Below are positions 24,935 through 32,743 of a stretch of 64,000 nt of DNA, one piece after another (position 1 is the stretch's first letter; every line of letters starts with the position of its first letter). The stretch is from positions 62,001 to 126,000 of the forward strand of contig NZ_PVTJ01000013.1 in the NCBI RefSeq assembly GCF_003002955.1, read 5' to 3'. This DNA comes from Glycomyces artemisiae (lineage in GTDB: Bacteria; Actinomycetota; Actinomycetes; Mycobacteriales; Micromonosporaceae). A program made the position numbers and the translations under genes. The notes beneath the pieces are model-generated. The model worked only from the letters and a program-made list of their open reading frames with translations, did not search any database and was not told the DNA's origin.

Positions 24935-26016
24935 GGCCTGCGGGCCGCGACCGCTTGGCGGCGTTCGAATTCGGCTTCGATGCGGTCGAGGAACGCGTCG
25001 ACCTCCTTGACCTCGTAGCCTTCGCGCAGGCGCGTGGAGGTGAACATCGAGGAGCGCACGTCGTCGGCGGTGAGGCGCTGGGGGCCGGTCGGGGGTTCGA
25101 CGAGGGCGAGGACCACGCGGTCGAGGAACGCGTCCACCTCGTCCTGGTCGTAGCCCTCGGCGAGCTGCACGGCCGTGAACTTCACGCTGCGGACCTCGTC
25201 GGCGGTGACCACCGCCTCCGTGGACGGCGCGGGCGCCGGGACCGCCTGGCGCACAGGCGGTTCCGGCATTGCGGCCGGGACCTCCCGCGGCGGGCCCTCG
25301 TGCCGGTTCGGTGCCAGCGCGAGCGACTCGGCGGCGATGTGCGTGCCGCACTTCTGCGGCTCGGGGAGGCCGCGCGCGTGGGTGCGGCGCAGCAGCTCCT
25401 TGTAGATGTCGTTGAGCGTCAGCAGCTCCCCGGCGTCGGCCACGCCCTCCTTGAGCACGTCGAGCAGCAGTTCGGTGAACGCGGTGTGCCGCAGCCCCTC
25501 GAACGCGTACGAAGGGGAGTTCGCGGGGGAGGAGGTGAGCGTGAAGTTGCCCTTGATCCGCAGCTGCCCGGTGAGGTCGTCCCCGAGCAGCGGCTCGATC
25601 GCGATGCCCGAGTAGCAGGTGTCGAGGATGACCACTTTCATTGCGGCGCGGGAGTACTGGACCGCCTTGTTCAAGAGCCGGAACGGGATGCCGCTCCACG
25701 GCAGCAGCGCGTCGGACGTCCCCGTCATCGTCAGGTGCAGCATGCCCTCGTCGTCGACGAGCCCGTGCCCGCTGTAGTACACGAGCAGGAGGTCCTCGGC
25801 CTCCTTCGCGGCCCGCTCCACGGCCGCGCCGACCTCGGCCAGGCTGTCCGGGTCGGTCAGCGCCAAGCAGTCGCCGCCGGTGATCCCGGCGTCCCGGGCC
25901 AGGGCCTCCCGCATGGCCTCCACGTTGTTCCTCGCGGCTTCGACGCGTTTCAGGTGCCGGTACGAGGTCGTGCCGATGAGCAGGGCGCGCGACCGCGCGC
26001 CGTCGGGCAGGCGCAC
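24931..26016 (-). CDS. Caspase-like (C14) protease fused to two DivIVA motifs
   Basis: 361 residues from a GTG with GGGAGA upstream. Residues 10-235 are a p20-like caspase fold: RALLIGTTSYRHLKRVEAAR at the start, His84 in VYYSGHGLVDDEGMLHL and Cys134 in VVILDTCYSGIAI, the canonical catalytic dyad. After a Pro/Glu linker, two DivIVA motifs follow at about 271-306 (VTADEVRSVKFTAVQL, EGYDQDEVDAFLDRV) and 316-352 (LTADDVRSSMFTSTRL, EGYEVKEVDAFLDRI). The gene starts 2 bases after the EACC1 gene stop. In known EACC1 systems the protease is an effector that kills the cell on sensing invasion; the DivIVA motifs suggest placement at the pole or septum (inference). Confidence 0.88.
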   Translation of the reverse strand: MRLPDGARSRALLIGTTSYRHLKRVEAARNNVEAMREALARDAGITGGDCLALTDPDSLAEVGAAVERAAKEAEDLLLVYYSGHGLVDDEGMLHLTMTGTSDALLPWSGIPFRLLNKAVQYSRAAMKVVILDTCYSGIAIEPLLGDDLTGQLRIKGNFTLTSSPANSPSYAFEGLRHTAFTELLLDVLKEGVADAGELLTLNDIYKELLRRTHARGLPEPQKCGTHIAAESLALAPNRHEGPPREVPAAMPEPPVRQAVPAPAPSTEAVVTADEVRSVKFTAVQLAEGYDQDEVDAFLDRVVLALVEPPTGPQRLTADDVRSSMFTSTRLREGYEVKEVDAFLDRIEAEFERRQAVAARRP

Positions 26017-26018
26017 CG

Positions 26019-26357
26019 CTACTCTCCCAGGTCGAGTCGCTTCGCGACCGACTTCGCGATCGGGCCCTTCGCGGTGATCCGCACGCGCGAGCCGTCGGCG
26101 GCGCTCACCTCGACCTCGATCTCCGAGCGGCGGGATCGAATCCACACGCCGATCGTCTGCCCGAGCGCGTCCAGGCCCCCCGCGGCGATGGCCGCGAGGA
26201 GTATGTCCGTGCCCGCGCCGAGCTCGCCCTCCTGGGGCTCGGCCGGTTTGAAGTCGACCCGCCCCCGGTAGTCCTCGTCGCGGTTCAGCCACTTCCGCAG
26301 CAGCACCAGTTCCCCACGGGGGTCGTCGGATCCGGTCACGGTGAGTTCGGCGTCCAT
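26019..26357 (-). CDS. Effector-associated constant component EACC1-like protein
   Basis: 112 residues: MDAELTVTGSDDPRGELVLL, RKWLNRDEDYRGRVDF, a glycine/alanine helix (TDILLAAIAAGGLDALGQTI), the WIRSRR motif and a final beta-strand pair (EVEVSAADGSRVRITAKG). This length and order fit EACC1, the invariant small partner in a class of actinobacterial conflict systems where it is encoded beside a variable effector, often a caspase. The caspase-like gene begins two bases downstream. The molecular role of EACC1 is not established; recruitment or sensing is assumed. GC use matches neighbours. Confidence 0.75.
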   Translation of the reverse strand: MDAELTVTGSDDPRGELVLLRKWLNRDEDYRGRVDFKPAEPQEGELGAGTDILLAAIAAGGLDALGQTIGVWIRSRRSEIEVEVSAADGSRVRITAKGPIAKSVAKRLDLGE

Positions 26358-26461
26358 CGGCCGATTCTCCCAGACCCGCGCCGACGGCGCCGTTCCCCGG
26401 CCCGCCGAACAGAATTCTGGAAACATCCGGGGGAGGGCGATGAATCCCCGCGGCCCGCCGC

Positions 26462-26477
26462 GTCTACACGTGCAGAC
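26462..26477. promoter_or_regulatory. Imperfect palindrome upstream of the SRPBCC gene
   Basis: GTCTACAC/GTGCAGAC, 7 of 8 positions paired, 30 bases before the SRPBCC start and within the gap divergent from EACC1. Candidate operator only. A CAGAATTCTG palindrome also lies at 26410-26419. Confidence 0.35.
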
Positions 26478-26506
26478 ACCGACAACCCCGAACACGGAGG
26501 ATCGAG

Positions 26507-26938
26507 ATGACCGCCAACGAGAACACCACCGGCTTCCCCTACACGCTCACCGGCGAGGTCGACGTCCCCGTCGCCACCGTCTGGCGGGCCTGGACCGAGA
26601 ACGACCACTACGAGAAGTGGAGCTACTCCAAGCCCGGCTCGGTCGAGCTCGACGCGACCCCGGGCGGCAAGTACACCTCGGTCGTCGTGACCCCCGACGG
26701 CCAGGAGTTCCCGATCACCGGCCGCTACATCGAGGTCGTCGAGAACGAACTGCTCGTCATGGGCATGGACATCCCCGGCGGCGAAGAGGTCATGCGCCTC
26801 GACCTCACCGACCTGGGCGAAGGCCGTACCCGCCTCGTGATCTCCCAGACCTGCTCCACGCAGGAGGAGCACGACATGGCCAAGGAGGGCAGCCAGATGC
26901 TCCTCGACTCCTGCTCGGCCTACGTCGCCACGATGTGA
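26507..26938 (+). CDS. SRPBCC (AHSA1/START-like) protein
   Basis: 143 residues. TLTGEVDVPVATVWRAWTEN at the N-terminus, the WSYSKPGSVELDATPGGKY strand pair and a long C-terminal helix are typical of the AHSA1-like SRPBCC fold, a helix-grip pocket for hydrophobic ligands. GGAGG-like sequence (CACGGAGGATCGAG) precedes the ATG. Many such proteins sit next to ArsR regulators; none is adjacent here. Function not assignable. Confidence 0.8.
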   Translation: MTANENTTGFPYTLTGEVDVPVATVWRAWTENDHYEKWSYSKPGSVELDATPGGKYTSVVVTPDGQEFPITGRYIEVVENELLVMGMDIPGGEEVMRLDLTDLGEGRTRLVISQTCSTQEEHDMAKEGSQMLLDSCSAYVATM

Positions 26939-27022
26939 CCCCGCGCGGGACCGGACCGGCCAGGGTCCGGTCCCGGACCGCGCGCAGGTTTTCCTGTCGG
27001 TCCCTCCGGCTAGCCTCTGACC

Positions 27023-28168
27023 ATGCAGCTCACGACCCGGCGGTTGAACCGCGCCACGCTCGACCGCCAGTCCCTCCTGCACCGCGCCGAGGCCGACGTC
27101 GAGTCCGCGGTGCGCGGTGCCGTCGCCCTCCAGACCCAGTCGCCCGTCTCCGGGTACATCGGCCTGTGGAACCGCGTCGCCGGGTTCGACCCCGCCGACC
27201 TCGACGCCGCCTACAAGGAGGGCCGGGTCCTGCGCGGCAACCCCGTGCGCATGACCCTGCACACCGTCGCCGCCGACGAGTACCGCACCTTCCGCGAAGC
27301 CACCGAGCCGTCCCTGTACGCCGCGAAGCTCGGCGGCCGCATCGCCGCCGCCGGGATCACCGGCACCGAGGCCTACGAGCTGTCGGAAGCGCTCTACGAG
27401 GCCCTGTTCACCGCCGGCGAGGTCCGCACCGCCCGCGAATGCGAGGCCTGGCTCGCCGACCGCCTCGACGCCGCCACCGCCAAGGCCGTGTGGCCCGGCA
27501 TCCGCCAGTACGCGCCCCTCCTGCGCGCCCCCGGCGCCGGACCCTGGGGCTTCACCGACAAGGTCGAGTACACCGCCGCCCCCGACAAGCCCGCCCTCCG
27601 CGACGACGAGGCCGCCGAAGCCGGACTCGCCGCCCTCATCCTGCGGCACATCGAAGGCTTCGGGCCCGTCTCCGTCGCCGACGTCGCCCAGTTCGCCATG
27701 GTCCAGCGCGGCCGCGTCAAGAAGGCCCTCGTGCCCCTCGACCTCGAACTCCACCAGGGCCCGAACGGCGAAGTCCTCTACGACCTGCCCGGCGCCGCGC
27801 TCCCCGATGAGGACACCCCGGCCCCGCCGCGCCTGATGGCCATGTGGGACAACGTGTTCCTCGCCTTCCACGACCGCGCCCGCACCGTCCCGCCCGAGTA
27901 CCGCACCACCCTCATCCGCAACAACGGCGACGTCCTCCCGATGCTCCTCGTCGACGGCCTCGCCGCAGGCGTCTGGCGCACCGTCGACGGCGCCATCGAG
28001 GCCACCGCCTTCCACCCCCTCCCCGACGACGTCTGGGCCGCCCTCGCCGAGGAGGCCAAGAGCCTCGCCGCACTCCTCGCCGACCGCGAAAGCGACGTCT
28101 ACCGCCGCCACCACCACTGGTGGGACAAGCTCCCGGACCACCAGACCGTCGTCCTCGCCGGGAGATGA
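27023..28168 (+). CDS. Winged helix DNA-binding domain protein (HTH_42, AlkX/YcaQ-like)
   Basis: 381 residues, the usual length of this family, beginning MQLTTRRLNRATLDRQSLLH. Recognisable pieces are VALQTQSPVSGYIGLWNRV, RGNPVRMTLHTVAADEYRTF, and the C-terminal RTTLIRNNGDVLPMLLVDG with AGVWR. The family forms tandem winged helices; characterised relatives (YcaQ, AlkX) open DNA crosslinks as glycosylases using a catalytic Gln-x-Gln; here the sequence LQTQSP supplies QTQ at about residues 40-42, consistent with that motif. A DNA-repair role is therefore plausible but family members in actinobacteria are untested. Confidence 0.75.
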   Translation: MQLTTRRLNRATLDRQSLLHRAEADVESAVRGAVALQTQSPVSGYIGLWNRVAGFDPADLDAAYKEGRVLRGNPVRMTLHTVAADEYRTFREATEPSLYAAKLGGRIAAAGITGTEAYELSEALYEALFTAGEVRTARECEAWLADRLDAATAKAVWPGIRQYAPLLRAPGAGPWGFTDKVEYTAAPDKPALRDDEAAEAGLAALILRHIEGFGPVSVADVAQFAMVQRGRVKKALVPLDLELHQGPNGEVLYDLPGAALPDEDTPAPPRLMAMWDNVFLAFHDRARTVPPEYRTTLIRNNGDVLPMLLVDGLAAGVWRTVDGAIEATAFHPLPDDVWAALAEEAKSLAALLADRESDVYRRHHHWWDKLPDHQTVVLAGR

Positions 28169-28229
28169 CCCGCCGCGCCCGCCCGCGCCCCGGATACGAT
28201 TCGGCTCACCGCAACGGAAGGAGCCCGCC

Positions 28230-28706
28230 ATGAGCGGCCGCGAGCACCACTACGAGGTCACCGTCGAATGGACCGGCAACACCGGCAACGGGACCGCCAA
28301 GTACTTCGACTACGGACGCGACCACGACATCACCGCCCCCGGCAAGCCCCTCATCCGCGGCAGCGCCGACCCGGCGTTCCTCGGCCAGAAGGAGCGCTGG
28401 AACCCCGAGGAGCTGCTCGTCGCCGCGCTCTCCGAATGCCACATGCTCACCTACTTCGCGCTGTGCGCGCGCGAGCGCATCGTCGTCACCGCCTACACCG
28501 ACGCCGCCGCGGGGACCATGACCGAGGAGAAGGGCAACAGCGGCCGCTTCACCGAGGTCGTGCTCCACCCGGTCGTCACCATCGCCGACCCCGCCGACGC
28601 CGAGCGCGCCGCCGCACTCCACCACGACGCCAACCGCGACTGCTTCATCGCCAAGTCCGTGAACTTCCCCGTCCTCCACGAGGTCGAGATCCGCACCGGG
28701 TCCTGA
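28230..28706 (+). CDS. OsmC/Ohr-family peroxide-detoxifying protein
   Basis: 158 residues with the conserved redox pair Cys70 (VAALSECHMLTYFALCA) and Cys138 (ANRDCFIAKSVN) and the NPEELLVAALS helix of the OsmC family. It should reduce organic hydroperoxides in the cytoplasm, taking electrons from lipoylated or thiol partners. GGAAGGAG precedes the ATG. It is 61 bases after the winged-helix gene and convergent with the CBM2-like gene. Confidence 0.85.
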   Translation: MSGREHHYEVTVEWTGNTGNGTAKYFDYGRDHDITAPGKPLIRGSADPAFLGQKERWNPEELLVAALSECHMLTYFALCARERIVVTAYTDAAAGTMTEEKGNSGRFTEVVLHPVVTIADPADAERAAALHHDANRDCFIAKSVNFPVLHEVEIRTGS

Positions 28707-28712
28707 CGGGCC

Positions 28713-29324
28713 TCAAGCCGGGGTGCAGGGGACGGTCTCGGGCAGCACCCAGCCGTCCTCGACATCGGCCGAGAAGCTCGGATCGACGCTCTCGCCGGGC
28801 GCGATGACGGCGTTGAACATGATGTCGCCGTAGCGGTCCCCTTCGAGATGCTCCAGCCCCCACGCCGCGGTCACCTCCATGCCGTCCAGGGCGAGCAGGA
28901 TCTCCCAGCCGTCGATCGGCTCGGCCCCGGTGTTCGCCACCGACACCGCCACCGAGATCGACGACGACCACTCGGTGTCGAGGGACAGGGACGCGGTGCA
29001 CTCCGGCCCGGCGTCCGCCGCGCTCGCCGAAGTCGTAGCGGCAGCGGCGGAGGTCGTCGGATCACCGCTCGGGGACGCGGCGGACGACTCGGGCGACTCC
29101 GGCGCCGACGCCGGGGCGCTCGCGCTCGTCGTCTCCGCGGCGGCCGTGAACTGCGGGCCCCCGGGCGTGTCGGCCTCGGCCAGGTCCGGGTCGTGCTCGT
29201 CGCGCAGCGCCCCGAACTGCCACACCGCCGCCACGGACACCAGCGCCGCCACGACGACGAGCACCAGGAGCGAACGCCCGTGGATCCGGCCGCGCAGCAT
29301 GCCGCGGTCCATCCAAGCGCGCAT
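28713..29324 (-). CDS. Membrane-anchored CBM2-like domain protein
   Basis: 203 residues: a short basic cytoplasmic end, one transmembrane helix (SLLVLVVVAALVSVAAVWQF, about 18-37), a Ser/Ala/Pro-rich linker of about 55 residues, and a C-terminal beta domain with CBM2-type features (CTASLSLDTEWSSSISVAVS, ANTGAEPIDGWEILLALD, and a Cys at each end). CBM2 domains bind cellulose or chitin; several aromatic binding residues are not obvious, so binding is uncertain. GGAGGTG supports the ATG at 29324. No catalytic module is present. Confidence 0.7.
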   Translation of the reverse strand: MRAWMDRGMLRGRIHGRSLLVLVVVAALVSVAAVWQFGALRDEHDPDLAEADTPGGPQFTAAAETTSASAPASAPESPESSAASPSGDPTTSAAAATTSASAADAGPECTASLSLDTEWSSSISVAVSVANTGAEPIDGWEILLALDGMEVTAAWGLEHLEGDRYGDIMFNAVIAPGESVDPSFSADVEDGWVLPETVPCTPA

Positions 29325-29583
29325 GGAGCACCTCCGGAGGGGTCGAGGGCAGGAGCGGACGCGCCGCGCGCAGGCCGCGGCGCGGAGGGGGTGCCGTGTC
29401 CACGGTGAAGCGTACAAGGCCCCCGTGCGCTGGCGAAACGCCCCGATTAGTGCGGCTCGATCCCGTTGCGTGGAAAGCGTTCCGCGCTCGGCGCGTCCGA
29501 TCGGGCTCTTCCGGGTACGCACCGGTGTAGATTCAGGCCGGGCGCAGCCGGGCGTCCGCCGGTCAGGACCGAAGGGACCCCTT

Positions 29584-30537
29584 ATGCGCGCCGTCGTCGC
29601 CACCGACTTCCACACTGAGCCGACCCTCGCGGACCTGCCCGTCCCCGAACCCGGCCCGGGGGAGGTGCTCGTCAAGATCGCGGCCGCGGGCGTCAACCCC
29701 TTCGACTGGAAGGTCGTCGAGGGCGCCATGCGCGGGTCCGTGCACCACGAGTTCCCGCTCGTCCTCGGCTCCGACGGGGCCGGGACCGTCGTGAGCGCCG
29801 GGGAACCCGGCCTGGACGACGCCCGCTTCGAGCCCGGCGACCGCGTGTTCGGGCAGTTCATGGACGTGAAGCTCGGCCGCGGCTCCTACGCCGAGTACGC
29901 GGTCGCCAAGGCCGCCAAACTCGCCCGCCTCCCCGACAAGCTCGACTTCGCGACGGCCGCGGCCATCCCCACCGCCGGGGCCGCCGCACACGACTTCGTG
30001 GAGGGCACCGGCGCCGGGCCCGGGCAGACGCTCCTCGTCAACGGCGCGTCCGGCGGCGTCGGCCAGGCGGCCGTGCAGCTCGCCGCCGCCCAGGGCATCC
30101 GCGTCATCGCCACCACCGACCCCGACACGGCGGCCCTCCTGCGCGACCTCGGCGCCGCCGAGACCGTCGACTTCACCGCGGGCCCCACCGCCGACCAGGT
30201 CCGCGCCGCGCACCCCGACGGCATCGACGCGGTCGTCGACCTCGTCTCCGGGCCCGCCGACATCGAGCCGATCGCCCTGCTGCTCAAGCCGAACGGCGCG
30301 ATCGTCTCCTCCAACGGCGCCGTCGACGCCGACGCCTTCGCGGCGAAGGGCCTGCGCGGCTCGAACCTCTACGCGAACGCCCGGCCCGGCACGCTCGCGT
30401 CACTCGCCGAGTCGGTCCAGAGGGGACAGATCCGGTTCCTCATCGACCACGAAGCGCCTCTTGAAGAGGCCGCCGCCGCGCTCGACCGCCTCAAGGCCGG
30501 CCGCTCCCGCGGCAAGACCGTGCTCACTGTCGCTTGA
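29584..30537 (+). CDS. NADP-dependent quinone-oxidoreductase-like enzyme (MDR, zinc-less)
   Basis: 317 residues. MDR catalytic domain (PEPGPGEVLVKIAAAGVNPF, VLGSDGAGTVVSAGE, FEPGDRVFGQ) plus the Rossmann motif LLVNGASGGVGQAAVQLAAA. No structural or catalytic zinc cysteines, so it belongs to the quinone reductase/enoyl reductase branch. It probably reduces quinones or alpha,beta-unsaturated carbonyls. Its last 14 bases overlap the convergent MerR gene. Confidence 0.85.
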   Translation: MRAVVATDFHTEPTLADLPVPEPGPGEVLVKIAAAGVNPFDWKVVEGAMRGSVHHEFPLVLGSDGAGTVVSAGEPGLDDARFEPGDRVFGQFMDVKLGRGSYAEYAVAKAAKLARLPDKLDFATAAAIPTAGAAAHDFVEGTGAGPGQTLLVNGASGGVGQAAVQLAAAQGIRVIATTDPDTAALLRDLGAAETVDFTAGPTADQVRAAHPDGIDAVVDLVSGPADIEPIALLLKPNGAIVSSNGAVDADAFAAKGLRGSNLYANARPGTLASLAESVQRGQIRFLIDHEAPLEEAAAALDRLKAGRSRGKTVLTVA

Positions 30538-30907
30538 AGCCCGGTCGACTGACCCGGTCCGGCTCCAGCGGGCACCCGGTGTCCGCCCGCGCGGCCAACT
30601 CCGCGCGGAGCGCCGTCAGCTCCGCGATCTTCGCGTCCACGGCCGAGATCCGCTCGGCGAACAGCGCCGAGAGCGCCGCCGCCGTGTCGGGCGCGCCGCG
30701 CAGCTCCTCGCCGTGCCGGCCGATCTCGGCGAGCGTGAATCCGAGGCGCTGCGCCGTGCGCACGTAGTCGAGCCACGGCACGGCCTCCTCGGGGAAGTCC
30801 CGGTAGCCGTTCGGCGACCGGTGCGACTCGACCAGCCCGATCTTCTCGTAGAACCGGATCGCGTCCCGGCTCAGCCCCGACCGCTCCGACAACGCACCGA
30901 TCCGCAC
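30524..30907 (-). CDS. MerR-family transcriptional regulator
   Basis: 127 residues from a GTG preceded by GGGAGGG. The winged helix is RIGALSERSGLSRDAIRFYE then KIGLVESHRSPNGYRDFPEE, followed by a long dimerisation helix (TAAALSALFAERISAVDAKI) and a Cys-containing C-terminus (TGCPLEPDRVS). A single cysteine makes metal binding unlikely; aldehyde, quinone or drug sensing is more usual. It is divergent from a small membrane-protein gene whose promoter has the classic MerR spacing. Confidence 0.85.
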   Translation of the reverse strand: MRIGALSERSGLSRDAIRFYEKIGLVESHRSPNGYRDFPEEAVPWLDYVRTAQRLGFTLAEIGRHGEELRGAPDTAAALSALFAERISAVDAKIAELTALRAELAARADTGCPLEPDRVSRPGFKRQ

Positions 30908-30924
30908 GGACCCTCCCTCGCGAC

Positions 30925-30956
30925 TTGACACTGGAGTGCACTCCACCGTTTACGGT
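30925..30956 (+). promoter_or_regulatory. MerR-type promoter with stretched spacer
   Basis: TTGACA (30925-30930), a 20-base spacer and TACGGT (30951-30956). The spacer holds a perfect 14-nt palindrome TGGAGTGCACTCCA (30932-30945). A 19-20 base spacer with central dyad is the hallmark of MerR-activated promoters. It drives the membrane gene at 30986. Confidence 0.8.
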
Positions 30957-30985
30957 AGCCCGACCCGAACGAACGGAGCACTTCC

Positions 30986-31408
30986 ATGCCCACTGTCCTC
31001 GACACCGCCGCGCCGCAACGGCACTCCTACCTCACCGTGGTCCGCGCGAGCGCCGTCTACGACCTCGTCGTCACCGCCGGGTTCGCCACGCCGTGGACGC
31101 TCGCCCTGGTCCACGCCGGTCTGGACGGGCTCAGCGGCGCACTCGGCCTCGCCGCGTTCCCCGCCCTCGACCCGATGCAGGTGCTGTACGCGAACCTCAT
31201 GGGCTCGGTCGTCGTCGTGTGGTCGCTGCTGCGGCTGCTGCGCCCCCAGCGGGTCCACGGCCTGTTCGACGGCGCCGCGCGCGTCCTGTTCTCCCTCTGG
31301 ATGGCCTACGCGCTGGCCCACGGGGGCCCGGATCTCCTGTGGGGGTTCCTGGCCGTCGAAGCCGCCTGGGGCGCAGCGCAGCTCGCGCCCTGGCTCCGGA
31401 AGCGGTGA
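30986..31408 (+). CDS. Four-helix membrane protein, MerR-controlled
   Basis: 140 residues with four predicted transmembrane helices (about 20-45, 66-88, 98-115, 118-136) and few charged residues between them. Not recognised to a named family; similar-looking actinobacterial proteins are annotated only as hypothetical membrane proteins. ACGAACGGAGCACTTCC precedes the ATG and includes GGAG. The upstream promoter has MerR geometry, so expression should be switched on by the divergent MerR protein, suggesting a role in export of, or protection from, its inducer (inference). Confidence 0.6.
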   Translation: MPTVLDTAAPQRHSYLTVVRASAVYDLVVTAGFATPWTLALVHAGLDGLSGALGLAAFPALDPMQVLYANLMGSVVVVWSLLRLLRPQRVHGLFDGAARVLFSLWMAYALAHGGPDLLWGFLAVEAAWGAAQLAPWLRKR

Positions 31409-31409
31409 A

Positions 31410-31443
31410 CGCGCCGCCCCGCCGCTCGCGGCGGGGCGGCGCG
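31410..31443. terminator. Bidirectional hairpin terminator
   Basis: 16-bp complement, CGCGCCGCCCCGCCGC (31410-31425) against 31428-31443, between the convergent membrane-protein gene and the CBM2 gene. Confidence 0.75.
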
Positions 31444-31447
31444 CGGT

Positions 31448-32638
31448 TCAGCAGCCGATCCGGGTGGGCCCGAAGGCGACGTCGTCGTACCAGACGGTGT
31501 CGGCGTCGTTCCCGTAGCTCTCCCAGCCGAGCCGCAGGTCCGCGAGGTCGGGGTCCCAGCCGGGCTTGGAGAGCCACTGCTCGTCCACGTCGTGGGTGGG
31601 GGTGCCGTCGACGGTGAGCCCGGTGACGGCCTGGCCGTCGACCCAGGTCGCGAGGTTGCCGCCGCTGATCTGGTACTCCACGCACACCCAGGTGTCCACC
31701 GGGAAGGGCGCGCTGAGCGCGACCCCGGCGGGGCTCTGGGCGGGCAGGGTCGCGTCGTCGGACTCGCGGTTCCACTGGAGCTTCGAGTTCTGGCCGCCCA
31801 GCCGCAGGTCCGCGTTGTTGTCGCTGCGGTCCTGCATGGCGATCATCGTCGTGTGGTTCGGCGGCTGGGCCGTGGTGTGCCGCATGTACACCCGGAACCA
31901 CTCGGCGTCGGCGGGGAGCGAGCGGCCCACGAACACGTGGTTGCAGTAGGTCGCGCCACCGTCGACGCGCACCGACTTCCCGCCGCCGTTCGCCACCGCA
32001 GTGTCCACAGTGGCGGTACCGGTGCCGGTGCAGTCTTGGGCGCCGACGCTCCACGCGCCGCCCGGGACGGTCCCGGTCTGGTCCTCGAAGCCGTCGCAGA
32101 CGGCCCCGGCCGGGCAGTCGCCCGGGTCCGGCGGATCGGTCGGGTCGTCAGTCGGATCGTCGGTCGGGTCGTCGGTGGGCGACTCCGTCTCGCGCGGGGT
32201 GTCCGTCGGCTGCTCCACGGTGCCGCACTCGACCCCGTTGAGCGTGAACGCGGTGGGGGAGGCGCCGGAGCCGGAGACGACGAGGCCGAACAGCTCGCGG
32301 GTCTGCCCGGCGCCGACGACGGCGTTCCATCCGACGTCGGAGCCGGTGAACGTGGTGCCGGACTGGGACCAGGAGACGTTCCAGGCGCTCTGGACCTGCG
32401 CGCCGGGCTTGAGCTGGAACTCGATGTCCCAGCCGTTCACGGCGCCGTCCTCGGCGGTGAGCGAGACGGCGGCCTGGTGGCCCGAGCCCCAGTCGCTCAC
32501 CACCTTGTAGTCGAGCGCTTGGCAGCCGACGGCGTGCGCCGGGCCCGCCGCCACGATCCCCAGCGTCGCGGCGGCGACCGCCGCCGACAGTGCGACGGCC
32601 GCGGCGAGGCGCCGCGGCCGGGTTGGCATGGATGCCAT
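31448..32638 (-). CDS. Secreted CBM2 protein with a C-terminal jelly-roll-like domain
   Basis: 396 residues: signal peptide (about 1-36, cleaving near GPAHAVG), CBM2 (about 38-140, with C39 and C138 as the bracketing pair and Trp residues W50, W70 and W86), an Asp/Thr/Pro linker of PTDD repeats, then a concanavalin-like beta domain (about 178-396) with EWFRVYMRHTTAQPPNHTTM, LRLGGQNSKLQWNRES, and GNLATWVDGQAVTGL. The last domain resembles lectin/polysaccharide-lyase-like folds but no catalytic residues can be named, so it may be a binding protein or an uncharacterised hydrolase. Start chosen for GAGGAG upstream. Confidence 0.75.
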   Translation of the reverse strand: MASMPTRPRRLAAAVALSAAVAAATLGIVAAGPAHAVGCQALDYKVVSDWGSGHQAAVSLTAEDGAVNGWDIEFQLKPGAQVQSAWNVSWSQSGTTFTGSDVGWNAVVGAGQTRELFGLVVSGSGASPTAFTLNGVECGTVEQPTDTPRETESPTDDPTDDPTDDPTDPPDPGDCPAGAVCDGFEDQTGTVPGGAWSVGAQDCTGTGTATVDTAVANGGGKSVRVDGGATYCNHVFVGRSLPADAEWFRVYMRHTTAQPPNHTTMIAMQDRSDNNADLRLGGQNSKLQWNRESDDATLPAQSPAGVALSAPFPVDTWVCVEYQISGGNLATWVDGQAVTGLTVDGTPTHDVDEQWLSKPGWDPDLADLRLGWESYGNDADTVWYDDVAFGPTRIGC

Positions 32639-32743
32639 GCAGGTACTCCTCTGCTCGGATCCGCTTCACCCCAACCCGACCGCGGACAGGCTTATCTATC
32701 GATACTAATAAATATCACGATTTGCCCGTGCGTGGGAGCGCGC

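Noticed and set aside
26336-28231. A 631-residue minus-strand frame, opposite SRPBCC and winged-helix genes
   Set aside because: Gly/Val-rich shadow; its last part merely runs into the EACC1 region.
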